A stretch of 26,418 bases of DNA from a virus. This document shows, piece by piece, positions 14,018 through 22,649 of the stretch. How positions within the stretch are numbered: the stretch's first letter is position 1; every line of letters begins with the position of its first letter. Under the pieces are notes generated by a model. It saw nothing but the letters and a program-made list of their open reading frames with translations, was not told the DNA's origin and made no database searches. Location: IMG/VR virus record IMGVR_UViG_3300013127_000026, positions 1 to 26,418 of that record; one strand, given 5' to 3'. Position numbers and translations under genes: made by a program.

Positions 14018-15509
14018 TTACTACGTTAAAGGTTAATTGTCTTTTATAAGTATCTTTCTCTCCTGAAGTATTCACTTGAATATCTACATAATATTGATTA
14101 GGAATTTTATCCCTCATATCAATCATGAAATAATATTCATTTGGGGTTCTGTTTATTGGAGTCCAATCTTGAACTTGAACCTCTGTAGTTCCCTCTCTTA
14201 CATAAATACGATAAAAGGCTGTGATTCCATCCAAAGGTTGTTGACCCGTGTAAGCTTTTTTGATTGTCACACCAACTTTCCTTATGTCAGAGTTTATAAT
14301 ATTTTCGTTCTGTAGTATTCCATAAATTTCGAAACCAAATTTTTCGGGCTCATGACTGTTAACACCGATTTGGATTCCCGCAGAATACTCTTGTAATACG
14401 AATTGATTTTTAACATTTGTTAGAGGCTGACCATTTATTTTTAAATTAGACCAAACATCATAAAACATACATGGTGTTGGAGAACCTGTGAATGAATTGG
14501 GTATAACACATTCATATACCCCTCTTGTTCTTAGACAAGTGGTTAATCCTGAAAGATTGTTATAAAGTGTGTTATCCCTTTGATATATTGATACGAAAGG
14601 TAATTCATCCAAATTTACCGCATCCCCGTTTTGGTATACATAAAGATATAGTTTGTTAGTTTGGTTTTTGAGAAATCTATTTCTATCGTCTTGAATTAAG
14701 TCATCGTAAGTTGTAAGTAAGAATGGTTGATAGAATGTTTGGGTGTGTCTTGAGAAAAATGCAACACTATAACTGTCTGTCAGGCCTGTTATGTTTTCAA
14801 TAGCGGGAAGATACGCAAGCCCCCACCCTGTATCGCCTGTTATAGTCCCCTGTAGTATACTATTTATTTCATTACTCATATCCATGTTTATATCCTCATT
14901 ACCGAACTCAAAGTGTTGAGTTGCTATGATAGTAAGGCCGGAATAATTGACCAATCCTGTGTTCCTATTGTTGTATACGCCTGGTTCTGACCAGTTTGAT
15001 ATTGTTTCTGTTTGAAACCAATTGGAAGGTCTTGTCGAGTATGCTCTTGAGTCAACGTAGGTTATAGGGTTGGAACCTCCAACAGATGAGTTCCTTGCTA
15101 AGTTGAAGTCATTATAATCGTATCCTACTCCCTCGTCCCATTGTTGAGTATTACCGGTGGTTCCTGATGTTTTGGGAATTCTAAATAAAATCAAATCGAA
15201 TGAACTTGCACGTCTTCTGTCGTTTGACATGAAAGTGTTCAGGAGTTCATTATCGAAAGATGATGTATTTGTCATCTTCAGTGTATGGGTCATTGCAGAT
15301 GTACAACCTGTAGATAAGACACCACTTTGAATGTTTTGTACAAGTAGTCCCAAGTCCAAATCGAATATAATTCTTGAGAAGCCAAAATTTGGAACGGCAA
15401 TATAGGAAGCTCCAAAATTCAATTCCATCACCGGATTTCTTCCGGTATTTACCAAAGAATTCGAAACTATTGTGTTGTTTTTATCTACGTATGACCTTAA
15501 AACTGACAT
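14001..15509 (-). CDS. Virion structural protein, likely baseplate or tail-associated
   Basis: 502 residues, low in Lys, rich in Asn/Thr/Ser/Tyr/Gly with long beta-strand patterns, typical of secreted-like or virion proteins. The N-terminus (VMELNFGASYIAVPNFGFSR) suggests a receptor- or baseplate-interface fold. Residues about 395-500 look like one or two Ig-like or fibronectin-like domains (alternating strands such as FYRIYVREGTTEVQVQDW). I cannot name the family. It has its own TATTTATT box 11 bases upstream, and its end overlaps the small downstream gene. Neighbouring the hub-like gene, it is probably a tail or baseplate component. Confidence 0.85.
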   Translation of the reverse strand: MSVLRSYVDKNNTIVSNSLVNTGRNPVMELNFGASYIAVPNFGFSRIIFDLDLGLLVQNIQSGVLSTGCTSAMTHTLKMTNTSSFDNELLNTFMSNDRRRASSFDLILFRIPKTSGTTGNTQQWDEGVGYDYNDFNLARNSSVGGSNPITYVDSRAYSTRPSNWFQTETISNWSEPGVYNNRNTGLVNYSGLTIIATQHFEFGNEDINMDMSNEINSILQGTITGDTGWGLAYLPAIENITGLTDSYSVAFFSRHTQTFYQPFLLTTYDDLIQDDRNRFLKNQTNKLYLYVYQNGDAVNLDELPFVSIYQRDNTLYNNLSGLTTCLRTRGVYECVIPNSFTGSPTPCMFYDVWSNLKINGQPLTNVKNQFVLQEYSAGIQIGVNSHEPEKFGFEIYGILQNENIINSDIRKVGVTIKKAYTGQQPLDGITAFYRIYVREGTTEVQVQDWTPINRTPNEYYFMIDMRDKIPNQYYVDIQVNTSGEKDTYKRQLTFNVVNEKDS

Positions 15510-15520
15510 CAGACTTTATT

Positions 15521-15528
15521 AATAAATA
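15521..15528 (-). promoter_or_regulatory. TATTTATT motif inside the structural operon
   Basis: Minus-strand TATTTATT begins directly after the hub gene stop codon and ends 11 bases before the ATG at 15509. It would provide a separate late start for the last two structural genes. Confidence 0.5.
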
Positions 15529-17058
15529 TCAATTAAGTCGGATATTACTATTCAATATCTTGGTTGCAGCTTTTTGTATTTCTGTCAAAATATCATCTGA
15601 GCTAATACCATCTTCAGTGATGTCAACAGGTGGTAAACCAGGATAAGCGTGAGTGTGAGTAAGAAGAAATCTCACTATGAGGTTAATCAATTCTAGTAGT
15701 TCCTCACCTCTGACTAAAGAGGAGGTTTTGACTCTGATTTCATCTGTAAACGCACTAAGAGGAATACCATATATTGTATCTGCAAAATTTATTTTTTCTT
15801 TGTCTCCCAAGGAGTCTTGGCTCAAAAGATAAATTTCTTGTCCACCCAAAACTGAGTATGTTTTGGGAACTGATTGAAACTCTGGTGCGATATACTCTAC
15901 TATTTCAGTTTGAATTGGAAGTCCTACGGTGTCTTTTTTCCAAATAAGACCGAATTGACTATCAGAAGTTGCGGTCTCATCTGATTGAAGAAGTTTTATT
16001 CTGTTATTGAACGCTTCTAAATTATCTTTTATTGTTTGTTGTATTGCTGTTGCGGGTGATGAATCCGAAATAAAATTATATACAATTTCACCTGGTCTAA
16101 AATAAATTGGAAACTTGTTTAGGTTGTCAGAAAATAGTTGTCTTCCATTAGAAGCAAAATTTTTATCATTACAATTTTTAATAAAATTGTTAATTTTATC
16201 AACTACCTGTTGAAATGTGAGTGCAGTAAAATCATCTCTATAAATCAAAAATTTGTTGGATTCAGGAATTTTTGTGGACACCTGAATGTTCTTGGTATCG
16301 GTTGCGGATGATTGTTTAAGTGAGTATAGATTAATTGCACCTGTAAAACTGTTTTGTGTATTTTCAGGATTCAAGATTACCCACTCAATTAAATGTTTTA
16401 CAAATAATGTGATAGGTTTGGACGTTATTTCTTTCTTTTTTGTTTCCGATGTTTTGGACCTATCGAATATCGATAATTGTAAAAAGGCTCTGTTGCTATT
16501 CGGTGGTGTGTTGAGATTTGATTGCGGTGTTTGGGAGTATTTACCAGCTCTGACTAAAACGTCATTCTCTTTTAGAATTACGTCTGTACTTCCTCTACCT
16601 AATAGTGCGTTATCACCCGGTTCAGGATAGACACCCTTCAATACATTTTTTGCTGGCCAAGTTCCATTTTGATTTTTGATGTTTCTTGGTGGTTTGAACT
16701 GCATTCCTGTTCCTGTGAATTTTGCTCCACCAGAATTCAGTGTATTAAATGCGGAGTTCGGAGAGAAGAAATTACTCTGAACGTAGTATTGGTTTTGATA
16801 TTTGAAATCAGGGTTTACAAACATCACCTGAATTAATTCACCCTCTTTAGGTACCTGATAAACGAAGTAAGGTAATAATGGATAAAAAACTAATGGGTCT
16901 CTTTCCGTCCAAATGTCAGTCTCTTCATTCCACTTTGGTGAAGTGATAGATGCTAAAACGTCAGGAAAGTTAATTACATTAATCTTGGCTCTAACCCTCC
17001 CTAACATTAGGGGGTCTTGATTATTCAAAACAGTACACTGATAAAATATTGGTGTCAT
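15529..17058 (-). CDS. Baseplate hub-like protein (gp5/VgrG-type OB fold)
   Basis: 509 residues. The N-terminal 110 residues fit an OB-fold hub domain: YQCTVLNNQDPLMLGRVRAK, then a PKEGELIQVMFVN strand, the arrangement seen in gp5/VgrG-like baseplate proteins. Residues about 145-175 (PGDNALLGRGSTDVILKEND then VLVRAGK) resemble the strand-turn pattern of hub and spike proteins. The C-terminus has LLTHTHAYPGLPPV (465-478), a His motif common near the end of phage baseplate hub and PAAR-associated proteins. No lysozyme domain is evident, unlike T4 gp5. The gene starts at a TAATG junction with the preceding coiled-coil gene. Role: central hub of the baseplate at the tail tip, with moderate confidence. 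Confidence 0.85.
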   Translation of the reverse strand: MTPIFYQCTVLNNQDPLMLGRVRAKINVINFPDVLASITSPKWNEETDIWTERDPLVFYPLLPYFVYQVPKEGELIQVMFVNPDFKYQNQYYVQSNFFSPNSAFNTLNSGGAKFTGTGMQFKPPRNIKNQNGTWPAKNVLKGVYPEPGDNALLGRGSTDVILKENDVLVRAGKYSQTPQSNLNTPPNSNRAFLQLSIFDRSKTSETKKKEITSKPITLFVKHLIEWVILNPENTQNSFTGAINLYSLKQSSATDTKNIQVSTKIPESNKFLIYRDDFTALTFQQVVDKINNFIKNCNDKNFASNGRQLFSDNLNKFPIYFRPGEIVYNFISDSSPATAIQQTIKDNLEAFNNRIKLLQSDETATSDSQFGLIWKKDTVGLPIQTEIVEYIAPEFQSVPKTYSVLGGQEIYLLSQDSLGDKEKINFADTIYGIPLSAFTDEIRVKTSSLVRGEELLELINLIVRFLLTHTHAYPGLPPVDITEDGISSDDILTEIQKAATKILNSNIRLN

Positions 17059-17264
17059 TATTTATTTCTGTTTTGATACTCTTTTAGGATGTTATTATAC
17101 AACAACTCTACGTTATCAAGTTCCAAAGTCAAATTTATAATTTGAGATTTTTTTTCTTCAAAGTCCGTACTTAATCTTTCCATAAAGTCTAATAATTTAC
17201 TGTTAGGTAGATTTTTTAGATTTACAAGTTGTTGTTTGATTATATCTAATTCTTTCTTTTCCAT
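17058..17264 (-). CDS. Small coiled-coil protein
   Basis: 68 residues from ATG 17264 (MEKKELDIIKQQ). A longer frame reaching 17321 would run back into the preceding gene and is less likely. The start used here lies 4 bases after that gene's stop. The protein is nearly all helix with heptad Leu/Ile spacing (LDIIKQQLVNLKNL and FEEKKSQIINLTLELDNVEL). It ends in TAATG with the hub gene start. Possibly a tail assembly chaperone or small baseplate protein; no family recognised. Confidence 0.78.
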   Translation of the reverse strand: MEKKELDIIKQQLVNLKNLPNSKLLDFMERLSTDFEEKKSQIINLTLELDNVELLYNNILKEYQNRNK

Positions 17265-17268
17265 AATA

Positions 17269-19383
17269 TTATCTTGGTACACTCCAACAAGGTGAACCTG
17301 TTGGTGCACAATATGTGTCATTTACACCATTTTCTGCTTGTTCATCCGTTCGTCCTCTATGTGTTGCTAAATTGTATATTAACATCAAATTTGGTTGACC
17401 ATTTGGTAATGCGTTAGTTGGTAGTCCGGCCTGTTGTAAGTATTTGATTGAATTAAGGAAAGCTCTTTGTGGAGATTCTCCTGGAAGAAAATCTGATAGT
17501 AGAGCTAATGCTAAATTAATCTTTTTCCTTTTACCTGGTGGTGGTCCAGGATTTATTGGCGCCTGTAGTAATTTTAAGATATTTTTTATCTCGTCCAAAA
17601 GAGATTGACATTTTCTAGCATCGAAGAATGCGGCTTTCACAACGTTTGCCGCAATTGCAATAAGTCTAATAGTTTGTTTGTATTCTTTACTTCTTTGTTC
17701 TCTCAAAATATCTAAAGCTAAGGAGGTTACAATATTCAACAGTTCCTTTTTAAGTAAATCAAATAAATTTCTGATGAAAATAGCACCAATTCTACTTACA
17801 ACTTGAACCATAAAATTCTTGAATTTTTTTATAAATTCAACTGAACTCGTTATAATATTTGATGATGGTATATTCAATTGGTTGATAGTAGTTGCGGTTG
17901 TGATGACTTGGTTGTATGAAAGATTGTAAGTATTTTCTGTGAACTTTAACATAATAAAAATTGGTAATAAAACTTTCGGGCTTAGTGCTGCACTAGCAAC
18001 CGCTAATGCGAGATTCTTGATGATATCTTGGTTGATGGCTGCGGTTGCGTTGAAAGAAATTGGCAGATATATTTTCCAATTTGGATTTTCCGATAGACTA
18101 TCTATGATGTTTTCCATAGTGGAAATCTGTTGTTCTTCTGTTTGTCCTGATAGTTTGTCTCTGAAATCGACTAATTGATTTACTAAATTTTCAAAATCTA
18201 CGGGAACTTGAACGTTATCACAATCTATAAATTCCATTACACCATTTTGGACATTAGAAATGTTTAAGTCGATGTTTCTTAAGTCAACCTCGGTTAACTC
18301 GAAAAAACTATTATCAACTCCATCCAATTCGGCAATTTTGGCAACTCCGCTGACATCTATTTCAGTTTTTTGGTCAAAACATAAACCCAAAATTCTTTGT
18401 AATATTTTATAAAATTTTGAATTGTCTGCAATTGGTCCTGAAGGTGCGGGTATCTTCATGTTCATAAATTGGGAAATATATTGTAAAATTTGTGCCGTTA
18501 GTGTTGTCGTATCAAAAAATTTTATTGTTGAGTAATAGTCGGCTAACCACTGACCAATTTTATTCTCACTGAATGAAGTCAATGTACCAACTTGATTTCC
18601 TTGTCGGTTCAACATTGCGACTTTGAAATAATTTCCTGCAATACCGAATTCGTTTGTGGTGGTATACTGAATATTGAAAAGATTTTGTCTACTAGTACCT
18701 TGGTAAAATCTACCATATGTTTGTTTAAAAGACTGACCGGTGCGTGTTAACCCATATAACGTTCTGTCCATCGGAAAAGCATTTTTTGGATTACCACCGT
18801 AGTTTTTGAATTGTGATATATTTGATTGAGTAACTCCACTTGTTTCGTAAAGTATTCTTCCTACTGCGGAGTTAGTATCCACTTTCAAAAGACCGCTGGC
18901 TAAATATATTAAATCTAAAGATTGTAATGGTACGTAAATTGATTGAGACACTGGTAAAGTATCCATATCTTCAGCTGCTGCTTCAGAAACTCCGTTGTAG
19001 GTTTGTTCTTGACTACAACCAAGAGCTTTGATTGCTTCCTCTTGAATTATTGATTGTACCTCTTGTTCTGATTTTCTTGCTGTCGTTAAAAGAATATTTC
19101 TTATGGGTCGAGCCTCGGCACCCTTACCTTTAATCGATGAAATGAACCCAAATAGTTGTTCGGTTGATGTTGGTACATTCCTTTGAAATCTTTTTTGTTG
19201 TTGTGAAATTTTGTTGAGTTGACTTGCGGTCATTTCAGCTGACTTCGCAACTGAGTTTTTCAACTCTCTTCTTATTTTTTTCTCAGCATCAACGGTTTCC
19301 TTATAAGCTTTGATTGCGTTGATTTCCGCATCAATCTGTTGACTCGAATTTGAGACGTCTATAGAGGAATTGAAGGATTGCAT
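17269..19383 (-). CDS. Large structural protein, probably baseplate or tail
   Basis: 704 residues; the largest protein of this operon. The N-terminal 100 residues are a charged coiled coil (AYKETVDAEKKIRRELKNSV). The centre (about 150-300) is Asn/Thr/Tyr/Gly-rich and strand-forming. Residues about 450-480 (NLALAVASAALSPKVLLPIF) and 525-570 contain strongly hydrophobic helices that could be transmembrane or buried. The C-terminus is Cys/Pro/Gly-rich and ends GSPCWSVPR. I do not recognise the family; it is not an obvious tape measure (too short, few repeats). Adjacent coding of the hub protein suggests a baseplate wedge or hub component. The ATG directly follows the stop of the preceding gene with no gap. 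Confidence 0.85.
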   Translation of the reverse strand: MQSFNSSIDVSNSSQQIDAEINAIKAYKETVDAEKKIRRELKNSVAKSAEMTASQLNKISQQQKRFQRNVPTSTEQLFGFISSIKGKGAEARPIRNILLTTARKSEQEVQSIIQEEAIKALGCSQEQTYNGVSEAAAEDMDTLPVSQSIYVPLQSLDLIYLASGLLKVDTNSAVGRILYETSGVTQSNISQFKNYGGNPKNAFPMDRTLYGLTRTGQSFKQTYGRFYQGTSRQNLFNIQYTTTNEFGIAGNYFKVAMLNRQGNQVGTLTSFSENKIGQWLADYYSTIKFFDTTTLTAQILQYISQFMNMKIPAPSGPIADNSKFYKILQRILGLCFDQKTEIDVSGVAKIAELDGVDNSFFELTEVDLRNIDLNISNVQNGVMEFIDCDNVQVPVDFENLVNQLVDFRDKLSGQTEEQQISTMENIIDSLSENPNWKIYLPISFNATAAINQDIIKNLALAVASAALSPKVLLPIFIMLKFTENTYNLSYNQVITTATTINQLNIPSSNIITSSVEFIKKFKNFMVQVVSRIGAIFIRNLFDLLKKELLNIVTSLALDILREQRSKEYKQTIRLIAIAANVVKAAFFDARKCQSLLDEIKNILKLLQAPINPGPPPGKRKKINLALALLSDFLPGESPQRAFLNSIKYLQQAGLPTNALPNGQPNLMLIYNLATHRGRTDEQAENGVNDTYCAPTGSPCWSVPR

Positions 19384-19749
19384 TTACTTCATTTTATAAG
19401 TTTCTTCATCATTGGAAACATCTTTCTCAATCAGATTCTGAAGTAAATCATCATCCAAGTCAGAAAGGGTGAAAGACTCTGTACTCTGATTTGACTTTTC
19501 CCAAATGGATGATTGAAGTTTGGATAGAGTCAATTTTTTTTCAACACAGTCGTTTATTATTTTTTGTTGTTTTTCAATCACAGGACCGATTGTCTGCATA
19601 TCTTCAGCGCCTTTCATGAAACTCAACATTTTGTTCTGAATCCTGATGGCAGTATTTCTTTGTTCAACTAATTCGTTGTAAATCTCCTGCATCAATGATA
19701 ACATCGATTCTTTGGTGAGATTGATTTCTTTTTTTTGTGGTCTTGGCAT
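19384..19749 (-). CDS. Coiled-coil protein opening the structural operon
   Basis: 121 residues, helical throughout (LTKESMLSLMQEIYNELVEQ, then IRIQNKMLSFMKG), with an acidic C-terminus containing LSDLDDDLLQNLIEKD. No family recognised. It is the first gene after the sigma-factor operon and starts 3 bases after a TATTTATA box, so it probably heads a late transcript including the 704-residue protein and hub. Resembles small tail-assembly or chaperone proteins by composition only. Confidence 0.8.
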   Translation of the reverse strand: MPRPQKKEINLTKESMLSLMQEIYNELVEQRNTAIRIQNKMLSFMKGAEDMQTIGPVIEKQQKIINDCVEKKLTLSKLQSSIWEKSNQSTESFTLSDLDDDLLQNLIEKDVSNDEETYKMK

Positions 19750-19752
19750 AAC

Positions 19753-19760
19753 TATAAATA
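19753..19760 (-). promoter_or_regulatory. TATTTATA motif at the operon boundary
   Basis: Minus-strand TATTTATA followed by GTT and ATG, in the only gap (16 bases, 19750-19765) between the sigma-factor gene and the structural operon. This is the second case with a three-base spacing to the start codon. Confidence 0.5.
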
Positions 19761-19765
19761 GTTAT

Positions 19766-20512
19766 TTACATGTTTTTGAACTTTATCTGTATTGAGGTAT
19801 AAAGTTTCTTGAATTTCTTGATGGACCCCCTAATTTCTTTCGTACTCAGATTTGTCATTTCTCTGAGAGAAAGTAAAATGATATTTTTGTTGAACTTGTT
19901 GTTTTCTTCTCCTGTAAAAATTGTTTCGTAGTTGTAAAACAGGTCTATAAGTGCAATACCCAATTTCTTTTCATTTTCGTTCAAGCTTTCTGATTCTACG
20001 AAACTTTTCAGTTCCTCAAGATACTTTGAAAGTATCAGGTTTGTGTCAATAACGTCTTCGTCGATTCTATAAATCAAATCAGGTCTTTCTTCCAAACTAG
20101 ATGATATGTCCTCATAGGAGACTTTTCTATTTGTCTCTTTTTGGTCTTTTATGATTTGACCCATCAAGTAGTTTTTACAAATAGTACCGAAGTAGGAGTA
20201 TGCCTTTTTGTTCTTTGAAGGTTTGAATTTATCTACTTTGGTCATAAGGAAGGAGTGAGTGTCAGTATGAATTTCTATGAAATCCATATCCTTACGATAA
20301 AGTTTATACCTTCGTATGATAGATGAAATCATCTTGTCTAAGGGGGCCCTCAGGAACTCGTTGTAGATTTTATTTTTTTCTTCTACTGTATCTGCGACTA
20401 AAAACTTTTTTACCGCATTTTCTTCTCTAACATCGAAATAGTTCTCTTTGACAGCCTTTCTTCCTCTTTTCTTTGATGTGACATCTTCTGTGTTTGCAGA
20501 AAGATTTTCCAA
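19766..20512 (-). CDS. 55: Late-transcription sigma factor (T4 gp55-like)
   Basis: Directs host RNA polymerase to late promoters. Residues about 50-133 match gp55/sigma region 2: EFLRAPLDKMISSIIRRYKL (52-71), YRKDMDFIEI, then HSFLMTKVDKFKPS (86-99) and the characteristic AYSYFGTICKNYLMGQIIKD (104-123) followed by ETNRKVSYED. At 248 residues it is longer than T4 gp55 (185). The N-terminal 45 residues are charged, and residues about 208-240 form a helix-turn-helix-like segment (SLREMTNLSTKEIRGSIKKF), where T4 gp55 has little beyond its clamp-binding tail. The frame offers TTG 20512 as start; the next Met is residue 61, inside region 2. It follows the glycosyltransferase gene by 2 bases and ends just before a late-type box. 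Confidence 0.9.
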   Translation of the reverse strand: MENLSANTEDVTSKKRGRKAVKENYFDVREENAVKKFLVADTVEEKNKIYNEFLRAPLDKMISSIIRRYKLYRKDMDFIEIHTDTHSFLMTKVDKFKPSKNKKAYSYFGTICKNYLMGQIIKDQKETNRKVSYEDISSSLEERPDLIYRIDEDVIDTNLILSKYLEELKSFVESESLNENEKKLGIALIDLFYNYETIFTGEENNKFNKNIILLSLREMTNLSTKEIRGSIKKFKKLYTSIQIKFKNM

Positions 20513-20514
20513 AA

Positions 20515-21318
20515 TTAGTTTGTGGATGGTTCATATTTTATGACTCTGTCGTCAGTAAAGAAATATTCTTGTTTTGCGCTTTGAATCCAAAATCTTACCT
20601 CAGGTTCACTCAAAATACTATCACCAAATTTGTAATTCCAAAAAATGGAACCTTCTCTCATGTTGGTATGTTTGTATCCCAATCTTGGTATGGTCATAAT
20701 AGGTACTGAGTTGTAAGTAAGTCTCAATAAAAACTCATAAACAAATGTTAGTTTTATTGAAGATTTGATTCCTCCGAAGTCATCAAATAAGGTCTTTTTG
20801 ATTGCAGAGCCTGATACCTGAAAGTTTTGATAATCTTGTAGTGTATCATTTGTTAAGATTCCCATTTCCTGAGAAAAATTGGCGGCAAAAGTAGCTTCGT
20901 TTGTAAAACCTGCGAACCCACCCTTTTCATCAGTTTCTACCACAACAGGTAAGAACATTTGTACTTCAGGGAATGCTTCAGAATATTTTAGGACGTTATC
21001 AAACCAGATGTTTGAATATTCGTCATCAAACTCCATTACAGATATCCAAGTTCCTTGAGCATTTTTTACTCCGAAGTTTACTTGAGACGCGAAGTTTGGA
21101 GTTTCTTCCCAAGGTTTAATGACAACGTTCAATTTACCAAAATCGTATGACTTCAAAAAAGAAGTCAAATTTTCCTCTTGGGTTGGTACAATTAGAAGTT
21201 CTTCGAACTCTATTTTTTGATCTTTGAGTGAGTCGATTGCTTTAGTAAAATAATCCGGAAAATCTTTTGTGATTGCAGATTTTAACGGAAGAATAACTGA
21301 AAGAGAAATTTTTTTCAT
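20515..21318 (-). CDS. Glycosyltransferase, GT-A fold (family 2-like)
   Basis: 267 residues. The N-terminus SLSVILPLKS (5-14) and strand EELLIVPTQEE (39-49) fit the nucleotide-sugar-binding Rossmann-like half. FGVKNAQGTWISVMEFDDEY (82-101) is the usual 'A.G.yi.flDdDd' segment, with EFDDE (96-100) as the metal-binding DxD equivalent. The second half contains YEFLLRLTYNSVPIMTIPRL and a His (KHTN) typical of GT2 enzymes. It begins one base after the stop of the GT-B gene upstream, so the two are co-translated. It transfers an unknown sugar; acceptor could be host surface glycan, virion protein or modified DNA. Not determinable from sequence. Confidence 0.85.
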   Translation of the reverse strand: MKKISLSVILPLKSAITKDFPDYFTKAIDSLKDQKIEFEELLIVPTQEENLTSFLKSYDFGKLNVVIKPWEETPNFASQVNFGVKNAQGTWISVMEFDDEYSNIWFDNVLKYSEAFPEVQMFLPVVVETDEKGGFAGFTNEATFAANFSQEMGILTNDTLQDYQNFQVSGSAIKKTLFDDFGGIKSSIKLTFVYEFLLRLTYNSVPIMTIPRLGYKHTNMREGSIFWNYKFGDSILSEPEVRFWIQSAKQEYFFTDDRVIKYEPSTN

Positions 21319-21319
21319 A

Positions 21320-22375
21320 TTAGTTAGCTAGTTTTGAAAGTTGTTCTTCGAAAGAGTCGGCTCTTGTGTCAAAATATGAAGAGAAAAGTTCTGTGACTTC
21401 TGTTTCGAATTTTTGTTTATTCATGAATTTTTTCGCGGTAGATTCCATACTGGTGTATAGTTGAGGTTTGATATTGTCTTCAAGCCAATTTTGTATGAAG
21501 TCCGCGATAAAATCTGTAATTAATGTCACGTCGGTAATCCAAATGCCATTATCTTCTGTAATCCAAGTTGGTTGTAAATCAGGTATTTTACCTAAACAAG
21601 GTACTCCACAAGCCATTGATTCCAATGGAAATGTTCCAAATCCTGATTTGTTGTCTACCCATACACTCAGACAACACTCTTTGAGAGAATTGGCAAAATC
21701 CTTTTCACTTAACCCTCTCATATCTCTGAACGTAAACCATCTAAATTGAGGAAACTTTAGATAAAAGGTTTTGATTATGTTCATAGTGTCTTCTTGTTCT
21801 TTTGTATGAACTGCGATGATTGGTAGTGGCGGTATAGTTCTTTTTGTGAAACACTCACTAATCTGAGGTTCCAATATATCAAAGGAAGATTGTCTCATAA
21901 CTTTTTCGACATACTCCTTTTGTGAACCTGTGGTCGTAATACATTTGTAAAAACCAAATTGAGGCCAACTTTGACCTGGTTGAAGTGTCTCGGTTATGTA
22001 AGCGTAGGATTGTACCAAAACAATCTTAGCACAAGGTAATTTTTTTACTTGCTCCATCACGTACCCGAAAATTTCCGGAATAACTAAAAAATCCTCAGGT
22101 GTGATTTCTAAGTTTTGACCTTCGATGGATTGGTGTGGTAGTAATTCCATATAATCTTTTCCCAACCAATTTGCAACTCCGGTGTATTCATTTTTTTCAT
22201 GAAGCATAATTGGATTGAAACCGGCATTTTTCAGGGTCATTGCCATCTGATAAATGTATCTGATGGAACCTTTAGCATTACCTTTTGTATCTTGAACAAA
22301 AAGGTAAATTCTTGATTTTCTATCTCGTAGATTTTTGATTGATAACTCTACTTTTTCTTTGTTTACGTTAGACAT
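21320..22375 (-). CDS. Glycosyltransferase, GT-B fold (family 4-like)
   Basis: 351 residues. The C-terminal half carries SGFGTFPLESMACGVPCLG (244-262) with Glu252, the donor-binding signature of GT4-type retaining enzymes. The N-terminal half has a GSIRYIYQMAMTLKNAGFNP segment (36-55), the typical acceptor-side Rossmann start, and KIVLVQSYAYIT (117-128). The family is usually about 350-400 residues, so the gene is full length. It is packed between a conserved small gene (one-base gap) and the GT-A gene (one-base gap). Likely works with the nucleotide-sugar genes upstream in the same operon. Confidence 0.87.
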   Translation of the reverse strand: MSNVNKEKVELSIKNLRDRKSRIYLFVQDTKGNAKGSIRYIYQMAMTLKNAGFNPIMLHEKNEYTGVANWLGKDYMELLPHQSIEGQNLEITPEDFLVIPEIFGYVMEQVKKLPCAKIVLVQSYAYITETLQPGQSWPQFGFYKCITTTGSQKEYVEKVMRQSSFDILEPQISECFTKRTIPPLPIIAVHTKEQEDTMNIIKTFYLKFPQFRWFTFRDMRGLSEKDFANSLKECCLSVWVDNKSGFGTFPLESMACGVPCLGKIPDLQPTWITEDNGIWITDVTLITDFIADFIQNWLEDNIKPQLYTSMESTAKKFMNKQKFETEVTELFSSYFDTRADSFEEQLSKLAN

Positions 22376-22376
22376 T

Positions 22377-22649
22377 TTAATAATGATTAATCAGTTTTTT
22401 ATTTAGTAGTGTGTTGAAAGCAATTTTAAATGGAATACTGGTCTCTTTGGATTTTATTCCGAGTTTGTCATCCATATCATTGTTTTCAGTAAGTAATACT
22501 TCCATTAACATTTTCACCATTTCAAATTTGATGATGTTTACTCTACTTTCTGTTCCGCCAGTAATTTCATCAGACATTTCAGTGATGTCGAGATATTTTT
22601 CTATTTGGTCCAAATCAACAAAATAATTTTCTCCCAATACTTTTAACAT
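22377..22649 (-). CDS. Small conserved-looking protein of unknown function
   Basis: 90 residues (MLKVLGENYFVDLDQIEKYL...). The sequence VDLDQIEKYLDI, then VNIIKFEMVKMLMEVLL and PFKIAFNTLLNKKL, is that of a compact helical protein. I recall similar small proteins in T4-like environmental phages but cannot name the family. Its ATG overlaps the stop of the HAD-like gene (ATGTTAA, seven bases), which fixes the start. Confidence 0.82.
   Translation of the reverse strand: MLKVLGENYFVDLDQIEKYLDITEMSDEITGGTESRVNIIKFEMVKMLMEVLLTENNDMDDKLGIKSKETSIPFKIAFNTLLNKKLINHY

Noticed and set aside
17265-17321. Longer start for the coiled-coil gene
   Set aside because: The extension reads back into the end of the 704-residue gene; ATG 17264 lies 4 bases after its stop.
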